Below the pieces are notes generated by a model. It did not search any database. It was not told the origin of the DNA and saw nothing but the letters and a program-made list of their open reading frames with translations. DNA of 14,416 nucleotides from Oscillospiraceae bacterium (GTDB taxonomy: Bacteria; Bacillota_A; Clostridia; Oscillospirales; Ruminococcaceae), in NCBI GenBank assembly GCA_018109965.1, contig JAGBFE010000004.1, forward strand, positions 1 through 14,416, read 5' to 3'. Positions 6,552 through 13,471 of this stretch are shown one piece after another (the stretch's first letter is position 1; every line of letters begins with the position of its first letter). The position numbers and the translations under genes are program-made.

Positions 6552-8714
6552 ATGCCGATAAAAGACAGAATTTTAAAGGAACTGGAAACAGGCCCCAAGA
6601 AATTTAAAACTTTAAAAACAAAATTCAAAGGCAGCAAAAAGTTTTATGCCGCAATGGAAGACTTGTACCAGAAAGGTATTATCGACGAAAAAAACGGCCT
6701 TGTTGTGCTTACAAAACAGGTGAACAAAAAAGCTGAAAAACCAAAGGATGTTTTTGAGGGCACAGTTGTAAAACTTACCGAAAACTATGGTTTTGTCCGT
6801 GTTGAAGAATGGGAAAAGGATGTTTTTGTTGCGGGCAAATTTATGATGGGCACCGTTGTGGGCGATGTGGTGGAAATCAAAAAAATTCCGTCAAAGCGCC
6901 ATCAGTACGAGGGTGAAATCATAAATATTGTAAAGGAAAAAACAAACATTGTTGCAGTTGCCGAAAAAACACACGGCAGCATATATGCTGTTCTGCGTGA
7001 CTGCCCTGTGCTTTGTCTGCCGATAGAAAACCGCCGCAGAGACCTGCAGCACGGTGATGTTATTGTGGTGGATGTGTTTGGCCGTGGCCGCAGCCACCGT
7101 GCACTTACAGCAAAAATCAGAGAAAATCTGGGCAGGGTTACGACCAGCCAGAAAGCTGTTGACCTGCTGCTTATGGAAAAACAGGTTGCTGCAGATTTTG
7201 AAGACAAGGTTATTGCCGAAGTAGATGAAGTTGTAAGCCGCATCAATATGGCAACTGAATACAAATACCGCGAAGATTTGACAGAAGAATGTATCTTCAC
7301 AATCGACTCAGCATCCACAAAGGATATTGACGATGCAATTTCTGTTTCAAAAACCGAAGATGGCTACCGTCTTGGTGTTCACATAGCTGACGTAAGCCAT
7401 TTTGTAAAACCAGCCAGCTTTGTAAATCAGGCGGCTTTCGCCCGCGGCACATCAATTTATTTTGGTGACAGCGTTATTCCAATGCTGCCAAAAGCACTTT
7501 CCAACGAGGCCTGCTCTCTTAATCCTAACGAAGAACGCCTTGCCTTTACCTGCGATATGCAGCTGGACGATAATGGCACTGTAAAAAGCTACCGTTTTTA
7601 TAAATCTGTTATCTGTTCAAAAGTAAAAGGTGTCTACAGCGAAATCAATGATATCTACTTTGAAGACTGCGAAAAACCACGCATCAAAGAAAAATACAAC
7701 CTCAGTGCACCGTTGAATGAAACTTCAAAAGTATCTGCTGAAATCAGGGGAAAATACAGCGAAGTTTACGACAGCCTTATGGTTGCAAGGGAACTGTACC
7801 AAAAACTCAACAAAAAACGTGTGCAGCGTGGTGCAATGGATATTGAAAGCGACGAAGCATATATCATCTTTGATGAAAGAAAACGTGCTGTGGATATCAA
7901 AAAACGGGAACGCGGCGAAAGCGAAAAGATGATTGAGGAGTTTATGCTCCTTGCAAACGGCTGTTCTGCAAACCTTGCAAAAAAGATGGACCTGCCATTT
8001 GTCTATCGTGTTCATCAGGCGCCTGATGCAGAAAAGCTGTTTACTTTTAAAGAAAATCTGCGCAAATTCGGCCTTAAACTTGAAATAAAGCAGGGCGAAA
8101 CAATGCAGATGGGATTTTCACGCCTGCTGGATAAATCCCGCGGTACAAAGCTGCAGAAGTTTGTGCACGAGGGAGCACTCCGGGCACAGAGCAAGGCAAA
8201 ATATTTTGAAGAACCGCAGGGTCATTTTGGCTTGTCTCTGGATGACTATGCGCATTTCACCAGTCCTATCCGCCGTTATCCTGACCTTGCAATCCATCGC
8301 ATTCTTACCGATGTTGTCAATGGTGTACCAAAGGACAAAATCAAAAAGAAATACGAAAAATTTGCAAAAGCTGCAGCAAAACAGTCATCCGATACCGAGC
8401 TTTCCGCTATGCAGATTGAACGTGATGCAACAGATATATATGTTGCTGAATATATGTCTGCTCACATTGGTGAAGAATTTGAGGGCACTGTGTCCAGTGT
8501 AACAAGCTTTGGGGTTTATGTGGAGCTTGCCAATACAGCCGAAGGACTTGTGCATGTGTCACTTATCGATATGGTAAATCCTATCCTGCAGGAAGGTTTC
8601 TGCCTCTATTGTCCTGTAACAGGCAAAAAGTACACTATAGGTGATAATGTAAAGGTAAAAGTGATTGGTGTTGACATTATGAAAGGCAACATCGACTTTG
8701 AGTTTGTTGAATAA
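6552..8714 (+). CDS. rnr: Ribonuclease R
   Basis: RNase R is a processive 3'-5' exoribonuclease that degrades structured RNA in mRNA and rRNA turnover and acts with trans-translation. The 720-residue product has the full domain set. A winged-helix N-terminus (about 1-58) is followed by a cold-shock OB domain from VFEGTVVKLTENYGFVRVE (67-85). The RNB catalytic domain starts around 240 with TIDSASTKDIDDAI, giving the four acidic metal ligands D252, D258, D260 and D261, and includes GVHIADVSHFV, SNEACSLNP and HFTSPIRRYPDLAIHR. An S1 domain (about 644-718, EGTVSSVTSFGVYVEL) completes it. The length is typical. GAAAGGA at 6540-6546 marks the start. It lies between the secG terminator and its own terminator, so it appears monocistronic, although no clear promoter is visible in the short gap before it. 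Confidence 0.96.
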   Translation: MPIKDRILKELETGPKKFKTLKTKFKGSKKFYAAMEDLYQKGIIDEKNGLVVLTKQVNKKAEKPKDVFEGTVVKLTENYGFVRVEEWEKDVFVAGKFMMGTVVGDVVEIKKIPSKRHQYEGEIINIVKEKTNIVAVAEKTHGSIYAVLRDCPVLCLPIENRRRDLQHGDVIVVDVFGRGRSHRALTAKIRENLGRVTTSQKAVDLLLMEKQVAADFEDKVIAEVDEVVSRINMATEYKYREDLTEECIFTIDSASTKDIDDAISVSKTEDGYRLGVHIADVSHFVKPASFVNQAAFARGTSIYFGDSVIPMLPKALSNEACSLNPNEERLAFTCDMQLDDNGTVKSYRFYKSVICSKVKGVYSEINDIYFEDCEKPRIKEKYNLSAPLNETSKVSAEIRGKYSEVYDSLMVARELYQKLNKKRVQRGAMDIESDEAYIIFDERKRAVDIKKRERGESEKMIEEFMLLANGCSANLAKKMDLPFVYRVHQAPDAEKLFTFKENLRKFGLKLEIKQGETMQMGFSRLLDKSRGTKLQKFVHEGALRAQSKAKYFEEPQGHFGLSLDDYAHFTSPIRRYPDLAIHRILTDVVNGVPKDKIKKKYEKFAKAAAKQSSDTELSAMQIERDATDIYVAEYMSAHIGEEFEGTVSSVTSFGVYVELANTAEGLVHVSLIDMVNPILQEGFCLYCPVTGKKYTIGDNVKVKVIGVDIMKGNIDFEFVE

Positions 8715-8720
8715 TTATAT

Positions 8721-8757
8721 ACAGAGAGCTTTTAAAACGGCTCTCTGTTATTTTTTT
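8721..8757 (+). terminator. Rho-independent terminator after rnr
   Basis: A perfect 9-bp stem ACAGAGAGC (8721-8729) / GCTCTCTGT (8740-8748) is followed by TTA and T7 (8751-8757). Confidence 0.92.
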
Positions 8758-8821
8758 CAAAAATTTGCATATAAATATAGAAATTGCCAACAATAACAAC
8801 ACAGATGAAAGGGTGATTGTT

Positions 8822-9079
8822 ATGTTAAAAAAACTTTTTGAAAAAAGCACGGAACAGGATGCTGAAATTGTGGAACTTATAAAAGAAATACGCAACTGCG
8901 AATTTTTAATGGCGCGTAATGACACATTTTTCAATATGACAAGCGATGAAGACCTTATTGAGTCGCAGATATATGAGCGCGAAGCACTGCGATCACAGTA
9001 CAACTATCTGATAAAACAGTTAAGGGATAAAGAACAGTGCTTGTCTGCAACGGCACATACAGTGAAAACGGGAGAATAG
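8822..9079 (+). CDS. YaaL-like small protein (DUF2508 family)
   Basis: This 85-residue, mostly helical and charged protein has the layout of the DUF2508/YaaL family. A helix (EIVELIKEIRNCEFLMARN) is followed by FF..TSDEDLIESQIYE and then a second helix with YNYLIKQLRDKE. That matches the family pattern of an early helix, then 'D-x-D-L-I-D-x-A-I-Y' and a terminal 'Y-x-Y-L'. The biochemical function of YaaL is unknown. The start at 8822 is preferred over an in-frame ATG at 8765 because AAAGGGTGA (8808-8816) is correctly spaced for it and residues before it are not family-like. It ends one base before a bofA-like gene; yaaL and bofA are also neighbours in Bacillus subtilis (recR-yaaL-bofA), which supports both calls. 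Here recR is absent. Confidence 0.75.
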   Translation: MLKKLFEKSTEQDAEIVELIKEIRNCEFLMARNDTFFNMTSDEDLIESQIYEREALRSQYNYLIKQLRDKEQCLSATAHTVKTGE

Positions 9080-9080
9080 T

Positions 9081-9338
9081 ATGCAAAACACGTTTATGGC
9101 AGCAGTTGTATCAGTGGCAGCTGCCGCGGTAATATATGCAATAGGCAAAACAAAACATCCGCTGCGTACCGCACTGAAAAGTGCAATGGGTGGCATTGCG
9201 GCACTGCTGCTTGTAAATCTGACAGCAAAGGCAACGGGATGTTACATAGCAATAAATTATCTGACAGTTGCAGCAGCCACTGTTCTTTCGCTGCCGGGAG
9301 TGATAGGTATGCTGCTTTTAAATATAATATTTGTATGA
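9081..9338 (+). CDS. bofA: BofA-like membrane protein (pro-sigma-K processing inhibitor family)
   Basis: In Bacillus subtilis BofA sits in the outer forespore membrane and holds the protease SpoIVFB inactive, delaying sigma-K maturation during sporulation. The 85-residue product is almost all membrane segments: about 4-21, then the basic KTKHPLRTALKSAMGG (24-39, typical of the family after TM1), about 38-50, and a C-terminal NYLTVAAATVLSLPGVIGML (60-79) that matches the BofA end block 'I-N-x-x-T-x-x...G-x-P-G-V-x-x-L'. The length matches BofA (about 87 residues). GGGAGA (9069-9074) lies in the end of the upstream gene, so the two are translationally coupled. The organism may sporulate, but BofA-like genes also persist in lineages where sporulation is doubtful. 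I see no firm terminator afterwards. Confidence 0.75.
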   Translation: MQNTFMAAVVSVAAAAVIYAIGKTKHPLRTALKSAMGGIAALLLVNLTAKATGCYIAINYLTVAAATVLSLPGVIGMLLLNIIFV

Positions 9339-9368
9339 TACAAAATAGAGCTTTTGATTTATAACGGC

Positions 9369-9397
9369 TTGTGCTTTTTGTCTTAATTTGATATGAT
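9369..9397 (+). promoter_or_regulatory. Extended -10 promoter of the flavin reductase gene
   Basis: TTGTGC (9369-9374), a 17-bp spacer and TATGAT (9392-9397) are present, with an extended -10 TG at 9389-9390. The predicted start is near 9404, shortly before the AAAGGTGA ribosome binding site. Confidence 0.7.
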
Positions 9398-9430
9398 AAT
9401 TTTATCAATATATCAGCTAAAGGTGAAACT

Positions 9431-10048
9431 ATGAAAAAAGTACATTGGCCGGGTGCAACACTTATGATGCCTGTACCGCCTGCACTTGTGTCCTGCGGTA
9501 CTATGGAAAACCCAAACTGTCTCACAATTGCGTGGACGGGTATCATCAACAGTCAGCCCCCAAAAACATATATCAGCATCCGCCCCGAACGCCATTCCTA
9601 TGAAATCATCAAACAGTCAAAGGAATTCATCATCAATATGCCTACAGCAAAAATGGTAAGGGAAATTGACTGGTGCGGTGTTAAAAGCGGTGCAAAGGAA
9701 GACAAATTCAAGGCAATGAATTTTACACCATATGAAGTGGAAGGTTTTGAATGTCCTGCAATCAGTGAACTGCCTATTGCACTTACCTGCAAGGTGTTTG
9801 ACATTGTGCCGCTTGGCTGTCACGATATGTTTATGGCGGATATCACAGGAGTTATTGTAAATGAAGACTTGCTTGATGAAAACGGACGGCTGGAAATTGA
9901 AAAAGCAGGGCTTATGGCCTATGCTCACGGACAGTATTTTGAGCTTGGCAAAAAAATAGGCAGTTTTGGTTTCAGTGTTAAAAAGCCGGAAAAAAAACGG
10001 AAAAAAGCGCACAGGCAAAAAGCCACCTGTCAAGAAAAAAACAGATAA
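9431..10048 (+). CDS. Flavin reductase-family (flavoredoxin-like) FMN-binding protein
   Basis: The product is 205 residues with the FMN-binding split-barrel fold of the flavin reductase/flavoredoxin family, small cytoplasmic redox proteins of anaerobes that bind FMN and reduce flavins or pass electrons to other acceptors. Recognisable blocks are PVPPALVSCG (14-23), NCLTIAWTGIINSQPPKTYISI (29-50, split here by the FMN-contacting TGI-S motif), ERHSYEIIKQSKEFIINMP (53-71) and LMAYAHGQYFELGKKIGSFGFSV (from 161). The physiological donor and acceptor are unknown. AAAGGTGA (9419-9426) fixes the start. Relatives usually end shortly after the GSFGFSV segment, whereas this protein continues with about 22 strongly basic residues. 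The coding sequence passes an A8 run at 9990-9997 just there, and with one A fewer the other frame reads another Lys/Pro-rich tail ending at 10055, so the exact C-terminus is uncertain. Confidence 0.85.
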   Translation: MKKVHWPGATLMMPVPPALVSCGTMENPNCLTIAWTGIINSQPPKTYISIRPERHSYEIIKQSKEFIINMPTAKMVREIDWCGVKSGAKEDKFKAMNFTPYEVEGFECPAISELPIALTCKVFDIVPLGCHDMFMADITGVIVNEDLLDENGRLEIEKAGLMAYAHGQYFELGKKIGSFGFSVKKPEKKRKKAHRQKATCQEKNR

Positions 10049-10063
10049 AAAATAAATTTTGTT

Positions 10064-10097
10064 AATAACGGACCACTCACGGTCCGTTATTTTGTTT
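10064..10097 (+). terminator. Rho-independent terminator after the flavin reductase gene
   Basis: A perfect 11-bp stem AATAACGGACC (10064-10074) / GGTCCGTTATT (10081-10091) has a 6-base loop and a tail TTGTTT. Confidence 0.92.
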
Positions 10098-10132
10098 AAT
10101 GTGCCAAAAATCAAAATATATGCAATATTCGA

Positions 10133-10161
10133 TTGAAAACCACAATATCTTGTGTTAGAAT
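10133..10161 (+). promoter_or_regulatory. Extended -10 promoter of the nrdD operon
   Basis: TTGAAA (10133-10138), a 17-bp spacer and TAGAAT (10156-10161) are present, with the extended -10 TG at 10153-10154. The predicted transcription start is near 10168, giving a leader of about 55 bases before the start codon at 10224. Confidence 0.75.
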
Positions 10162-10187
10162 TTAAGAACAGTTTTCGATATATAGTA
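10141..10187 (+). promoter_or_regulatory. NrdR boxes in the nrdD promoter
   Basis: CACAATATCTTGTG (10141-10154) matches 13 of 14 positions of the recalled NrdR core CACWATATATWGTG and lies wholly in the spacer between -35 and -10. A weaker partner, TTCGATATATAGTA (10174-10187, 10 of 14), sits 33 bp downstream over the transcription start. NrdR is the ATP/dATP-sensing repressor of ribonucleotide reductase genes, so this position predicts repression by blocking RNA polymerase. Confidence 0.7.
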
Positions 10188-10208
10188 ACTTTGATATATA
10201 CAGAACAC

Positions 10209-10217
10209 AGGAAGGAG
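10209..10217 (+). promoter_or_regulatory. Ribosome binding site that fixes the nrdD start
   Basis: AGGAAGGAG lies 6 bases before ATG 10224. It decides against the longer in-frame start at 10152, which would fall inside the promoter itself. Confidence 0.9.
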
Positions 10218-10223
10218 CACAAT

Positions 10224-12365
10224 ATGTACGTAGTAATAAAACGTGACGGCAGACAGGTTCAGTTTGACGCATCAAAAATAGAAATAGCAATTCTCAAGGC
10301 AATGCGCTATGGCAGCGGCATTGTAAATGAGGAACTTGCAAAAAAAATAGCAGAAGATTTCCAGAGTGACAAAATGATTGTTACAATCAAGGAAATCGAG
10401 GACTATGTTTATGCCGCACTCATTGAAAGCGGAGATATGCTGACAGCAAAATGTTACGAAGCTTACCGCGCAGTACGCGAATATCAGCGTCAGCGCAACA
10501 CAATCGACAACAAGGTTATCGGACTTATCAACGGCGAAAACAAGGAAAGCCTGATGGAAAACTCCAACAAGCAGGAGAACCTTATCTCCACACAGCGTGA
10601 CCTTGTTGCGGAAGAAGTTTCAAAAGATATTGCAAAACGTATGATGCTGCCGCCGCACATTGCACAGGCACATGACAATGGACTTATCCATATTCACGAC
10701 CTTGGGCATTATCTCAACCCGTCCTTCAACTGCTGCCTTATCAACCTTAAAGATATGCTGGAAAACGGCACAGTTATCAACGGCAAAATGATTGAAAAGC
10801 CAAAAACCTTCCGTACTGCCTGCACAATTGCAACACAGATTATTGCACAGGTTGCTTCCGGTCAGTTTGGCGGGCAGACAATGAGCCTGGCACATCTTTC
10901 TCCGTTTGTACGCATCTCTGAAGAAAAAATCCGCCGTGACCTTGTTATCGAGTGGAACGAAAACGGATTTATATACAATGAACAGCAGCTGGAAAAAATT
11001 GTTCAGCGTCGTCTTAAAGAGGAAGTTAAAGGCGGTATCCAGACTATTCAGTATCAGATCAACACCCTGCAGACCTCCAACGGCCAGAGCCCGTTCCTCA
11101 GTGTGTTTATGTACATCAGTGAATATCCTGAATACGAAAAAGAAACTGTTATGCTTATTGAGGAGGTTCTCCGTCAGCGTATTCAGGGTATCAAAAATGA
11201 AGTTGGTGCATGGATTACACCTGCATTCCCAAAACTTCTTTACGTAACAGATGAAAACAACATTCACGAAGACAGCAAATATTACAGCCTCACACAGCTT
11301 GCATCTGTTTGTGTTTCCAAACGAATGATGCCGGACTTTATCAGCGCAAAGCATATGCGCCAGAACTATGAAGGCAATGTTTTTGGCTGTATGGGCTGCC
11401 GCGCATGGCTTTCTCCATACAAAGGACCAATCAACAACACAGAGGGCACATACAAATGGTACGGCCGTTTCAATATGGGCCTTACATCCCTCAACCTTGC
11501 TGACGTTGGTCTTTCTGCACAGGGTGATCTCGACAAATTCTGGAAAATCCTTGAAGATCGTCTGGAACTGTGCCGCGAAAGCCTTATGCTCCGATATGAA
11601 AAACTCAAAAACGTTACAAGTGATGTTTCACCAATTCACTGGCAGCATGGTGCAATTGCACGCCTTAAACCGCATGAACCAATCTATCCGCTGCTTCAGA
11701 ACGGCTATGCAACGATAACACTTGGTTATATTGGCCTGTACGAATGTGTAATGGCCCTTATCGGCAAAAGCCACACAACACCTGAAGGTGAAAAACTGGG
11801 CGTTGAAATCATGAAAAATCTCAAAGCTCATATTGTAAAATGGAAGGAAGAAACAGGCCTTGGATTTGCGCTTTACGGCACACCAAGTGAATCGCTGACC
11901 GAACGTTTTGCAAAATGCCTCCAGCGCCGTTTTGGTGTTATCAAAGGCATCACCGACCGCAACTATCTCACAAACAGCTACCACGTGTTTGTAGGTGAAG
12001 AAATTGACGCATTTGAAAAGCTTAAATTTGAAAGTCAGTTCCACCCGATTTCTTCAGGCGGTGCAATCAGCTATGTTGAACTGCCAAACCTTGCACAGAA
12101 CCCCGAGGTTATCCTCACTCTCATCAAATATATGTACGAAAATGTTCAGTATGCCGAAATGAACACCAAACTTGACTTTTGTATGGAATGTGGCTATGAG
12201 GGCGAAATACTGTGTGACGACAATCTTGAATGGTACTGCCCAAACTGCGGCAACCGCGACAAAGCACGTATGAATGTTGTGCGCCGCACCTGCGGTTATC
12301 TTGGCGAAAACTACTGGAACGAAGGCAGAACACAGGAAATCAAAGAAAGAGTAATGCATCTGTAA
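10224..12365 (+). CDS. nrdD: Anaerobic (class III) ribonucleoside-triphosphate reductase
   Basis: NrdD converts ribonucleoside triphosphates to dNTPs using a glycyl radical and works only without oxygen. The 713-residue protein starts with an ATP-cone allosteric domain (MYVVIKRDGRQVQFDASKIE, about 1-90). A large catalytic barrel follows, with the N-terminal HIHDLGHY and NPSFNCCL segments. VFGCMGCRAWL contains C389 and C392, of which C392 is the likely thiyl-radical cysteine. A zinc-ribbon C653-M-E-C656...C672-P-N-C675 precedes the glycyl radical loop RRTCGYLG with G691. The length is normal for the family. Start choice rests on AGGAAGGAG and on the ATP-cone beginning there. nrdG begins one base after the stop, which indicates translational coupling. 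The promoter with NrdR-box-like sites suggests control by dNTP status. Class III enzymes fit a strict or facultative anaerobe. Confidence 0.97.
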   Translation: MYVVIKRDGRQVQFDASKIEIAILKAMRYGSGIVNEELAKKIAEDFQSDKMIVTIKEIEDYVYAALIESGDMLTAKCYEAYRAVREYQRQRNTIDNKVIGLINGENKESLMENSNKQENLISTQRDLVAEEVSKDIAKRMMLPPHIAQAHDNGLIHIHDLGHYLNPSFNCCLINLKDMLENGTVINGKMIEKPKTFRTACTIATQIIAQVASGQFGGQTMSLAHLSPFVRISEEKIRRDLVIEWNENGFIYNEQQLEKIVQRRLKEEVKGGIQTIQYQINTLQTSNGQSPFLSVFMYISEYPEYEKETVMLIEEVLRQRIQGIKNEVGAWITPAFPKLLYVTDENNIHEDSKYYSLTQLASVCVSKRMMPDFISAKHMRQNYEGNVFGCMGCRAWLSPYKGPINNTEGTYKWYGRFNMGLTSLNLADVGLSAQGDLDKFWKILEDRLELCRESLMLRYEKLKNVTSDVSPIHWQHGAIARLKPHEPIYPLLQNGYATITLGYIGLYECVMALIGKSHTTPEGEKLGVEIMKNLKAHIVKWKEETGLGFALYGTPSESLTERFAKCLQRRFGVIKGITDRNYLTNSYHVFVGEEIDAFEKLKFESQFHPISSGGAISYVELPNLAQNPEVILTLIKYMYENVQYAEMNTKLDFCMECGYEGEILCDDNLEWYCPNCGNRDKARMNVVRRTCGYLGENYWNEGRTQEIKERVMHL

Positions 12366-12366
12366 T

Positions 12367-12864
12367 ATGAACTACGCACAGATAAGAAAATATGATGTGG
12401 CAAATGGAGAGGGCATCCGCACCACACTGTTTGTGTCGGGCTGTCATTTCAACTGCCCCGGATGTTTCAACAAGGAATATCAGGACTTTTCATTTGGCAG
12501 AGAGTTTACCGATGATGAAATGCAAAAGTTTATCGATCTTGGCAAAAATTCAAGCATAAGCGGCTTTTCATTCCTTGGCGGCGAACCTTTGGACCAGCTT
12601 AACGATGATACTTTGCTGCGAACAGTAAAAGCAATCAAAACACAGACTGACAAAACAATATGGCTTTGGACAGGATATGTTTTTGAAAACCTCAGTGAAA
12701 AACAAATGGAAATAGTAAAACACATTGATGTCCTTGTGGACGGACCTTTTATCGAAGCACAAAAGGATATGCGTCTTTTGTTCCGCGGCAGCGCAAACCA
12801 GCGTATAATTGATGTACAGAAATCTTTGAAAGAAAATAAAACAGTATTATGGGAGAAACAGTAA
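12367..12864 (+). CDS. nrdG: Anaerobic ribonucleotide reductase activating protein (radical SAM)
   Basis: NrdG uses a [4Fe-4S] cluster and S-adenosylmethionine to abstract hydrogen from the NrdD glycine and create the glycyl radical. The 165-residue protein carries the radical SAM motif CX3CX2C as C26-H-F-N-C30-P-G-C33, the preceding GEGIRTTLFVSG block, the SAM-binding GGEPL (about 72-76), WLWTGY, and the family end LVDGPF...LLFRGSANQRIIDV. It lies directly between nrdD and the dUTPase-like gene. Its own ribosome binding site is weak (AAAGAG about 16 bases upstream, inside nrdD), so translation probably depends on ribosomes ending nrdD. Its TAA overlaps the next start as TAATG. The length fits NrdG (about 155-175). 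Confidence 0.96.
   Translation: MNYAQIRKYDVANGEGIRTTLFVSGCHFNCPGCFNKEYQDFSFGREFTDDEMQKFIDLGKNSSISGFSFLGGEPLDQLNDDTLLRTVKAIKTQTDKTIWLWTGYVFENLSEKQMEIVKHIDVLVDGPFIEAQKDMRLLFRGSANQRIIDVQKSLKENKTVLWEKQ
12851..12856 (+). promoter_or_regulatory. Ribosome binding site for the dUTPase-like gene
   Basis: GGGAGA lies 7 bases before ATG 12864, inside the end of nrdG. It favours the TAATG-overlapping start over an in-frame ATG at 12849, which the site itself overlaps. Confidence 0.75.
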
Positions 12865-13316
12865 TGGCAAGAGGATTTGAAGTTGTAACTGATGAAAAAC
12901 GCAAAAACCCTGGTGCAGAAATCAAACTGCCAACCCGCGGCAGCAGATATGCAGTAGCCTACGATATCTATTCACCGATTGATATAGTTATAAAACCAAT
13001 GGAAAGAGGTTTTATCTGGACCGATGTAAAAGCTTATTTCGGTCAGGATGAAGCGCTGCTTATCAATGTGCGCTCATCAATGGGCAAACAGCCTGTGATT
13101 ATCGCAAACAGTCAGGGATGGGTGGAATGTGACTATTACGGCAACCCTGACAACGACGGCAACCTTGGTGTAAATCTGTTCAACCTTGGCACAACCGATT
13201 ATGTCATAAAAGCAGGGGACCGCATTGCACAGTGTATGTTTGTCAATTATCTTGTGGCAGACAGCGGCAACACCGATGCACAGCGTATGGGCGGTTTTGG
13301 CTCCACCAATAAATAA
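12864..13316 (+). CDS. dUTPase-like nucleotidohydrolase with variant catalytic motif
   Basis: dUTPase splits dUTP to dUMP and pyrophosphate, keeping uracil out of DNA and feeding dTMP synthesis. The 150-residue protein shows the trimeric dUTPase motifs in order: motif 1 AYDIYSP (32-38, D34), motif 2 NVRSSMG (68-74, R70, S71, S72), a motif 3 equivalent GWVECDYYG (85-93), motif 4 AGDRIAQ (117-123) and the C-terminal P-loop-like motif 5 RMGGFGSTN (141-149). In motif 3 the usual catalytic Asp of 'G-x-I-D-x-D-Y' is E88, and NPDNDGN (94-100) is inserted after it. So the fold call is good but the activity or substrate may differ; a dCTP/dUTP-acting relative is possible. It overlaps nrdG by the A of TAATG, which makes sense because a class III reductase works at the triphosphate level and can produce dUTP. 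Confidence 0.82.
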   Translation: MARGFEVVTDEKRKNPGAEIKLPTRGSRYAVAYDIYSPIDIVIKPMERGFIWTDVKAYFGQDEALLINVRSSMGKQPVIIANSQGWVECDYYGNPDNDGNLGVNLFNLGTTDYVIKAGDRIAQCMFVNYLVADSGNTDAQRMGGFGSTNK

Positions 13317-13334
13317 TCATATAATCAAAATTGC

Positions 13335-13366
13335 AGGGGAGGACATTTGTGTCCTCCCCTTGTTTT
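13335..13366 (+). terminator. Rho-independent terminator closing the nrdDG operon
   Basis: A perfect 11-bp GC-rich stem AGGGGAGGACA (13335-13345) / TGTCCTCCCCT (13350-13360) has the loop TTTG and then TTGTTTT. Confidence 0.95.
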
Positions 13367-13415
13367 AAAATAAACAGCATTATGTCGGGCGGATATGTGT
13401 ATCAGCCCCACTTTA

Positions 13416-13443
13416 TTTAAGATATATTTTATGTTATTATAAT
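13416..13443 (+). promoter_or_regulatory. Possible promoter of the radical SAM gene
   Basis: A perfect TATAAT lies at 13438-13443, 28 bases before the start codon. The upstream TTTAAG (13416-13421, 16-bp spacer) is a weak -35 in very AT-rich DNA, so only the -10 is persuasive. Confidence 0.5.
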
Positions 13444-13471
13444 AAAAAATATTATTTCACAGGCGGAAAAA

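Noticed and set aside
8765..8821. Longer YaaL-like start at 8765, and a sigma-E-like CATATAAA before the yaaL-bofA pair
   Set aside because: There is no ribosome binding site for 8765. The -10-like octamer (6 of 8 to CATACAAT) lacks a matching -35, so a sporulation promoter is not supported.
9343..9380. Possible terminator after bofA (AGAGC ... GCTTTTT)
   Set aside because: Only three base pairs close a loop of over 20 bases, and the segment overlaps the next promoter.
10152..10223. Longer nrdD start at 10152
   Set aside because: It would begin inside the NrdR box and -10 region, before the likely transcription start, and the ATP-cone begins at 10224 behind AGGAAGGAG.
10620..11354. Antisense open frame of 244 codons opposite nrdD
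   Set aside because: It is a shadow of the highly conserved nrdD barrel, with no recognisable domain or start signal.
12849..12863. Longer dUTPase-like start at 12849
   Set aside because: The GGGAGA site for ATG 12864 would lie inside it, and no comparable site serves 12849. The five extra residues add nothing family-like.
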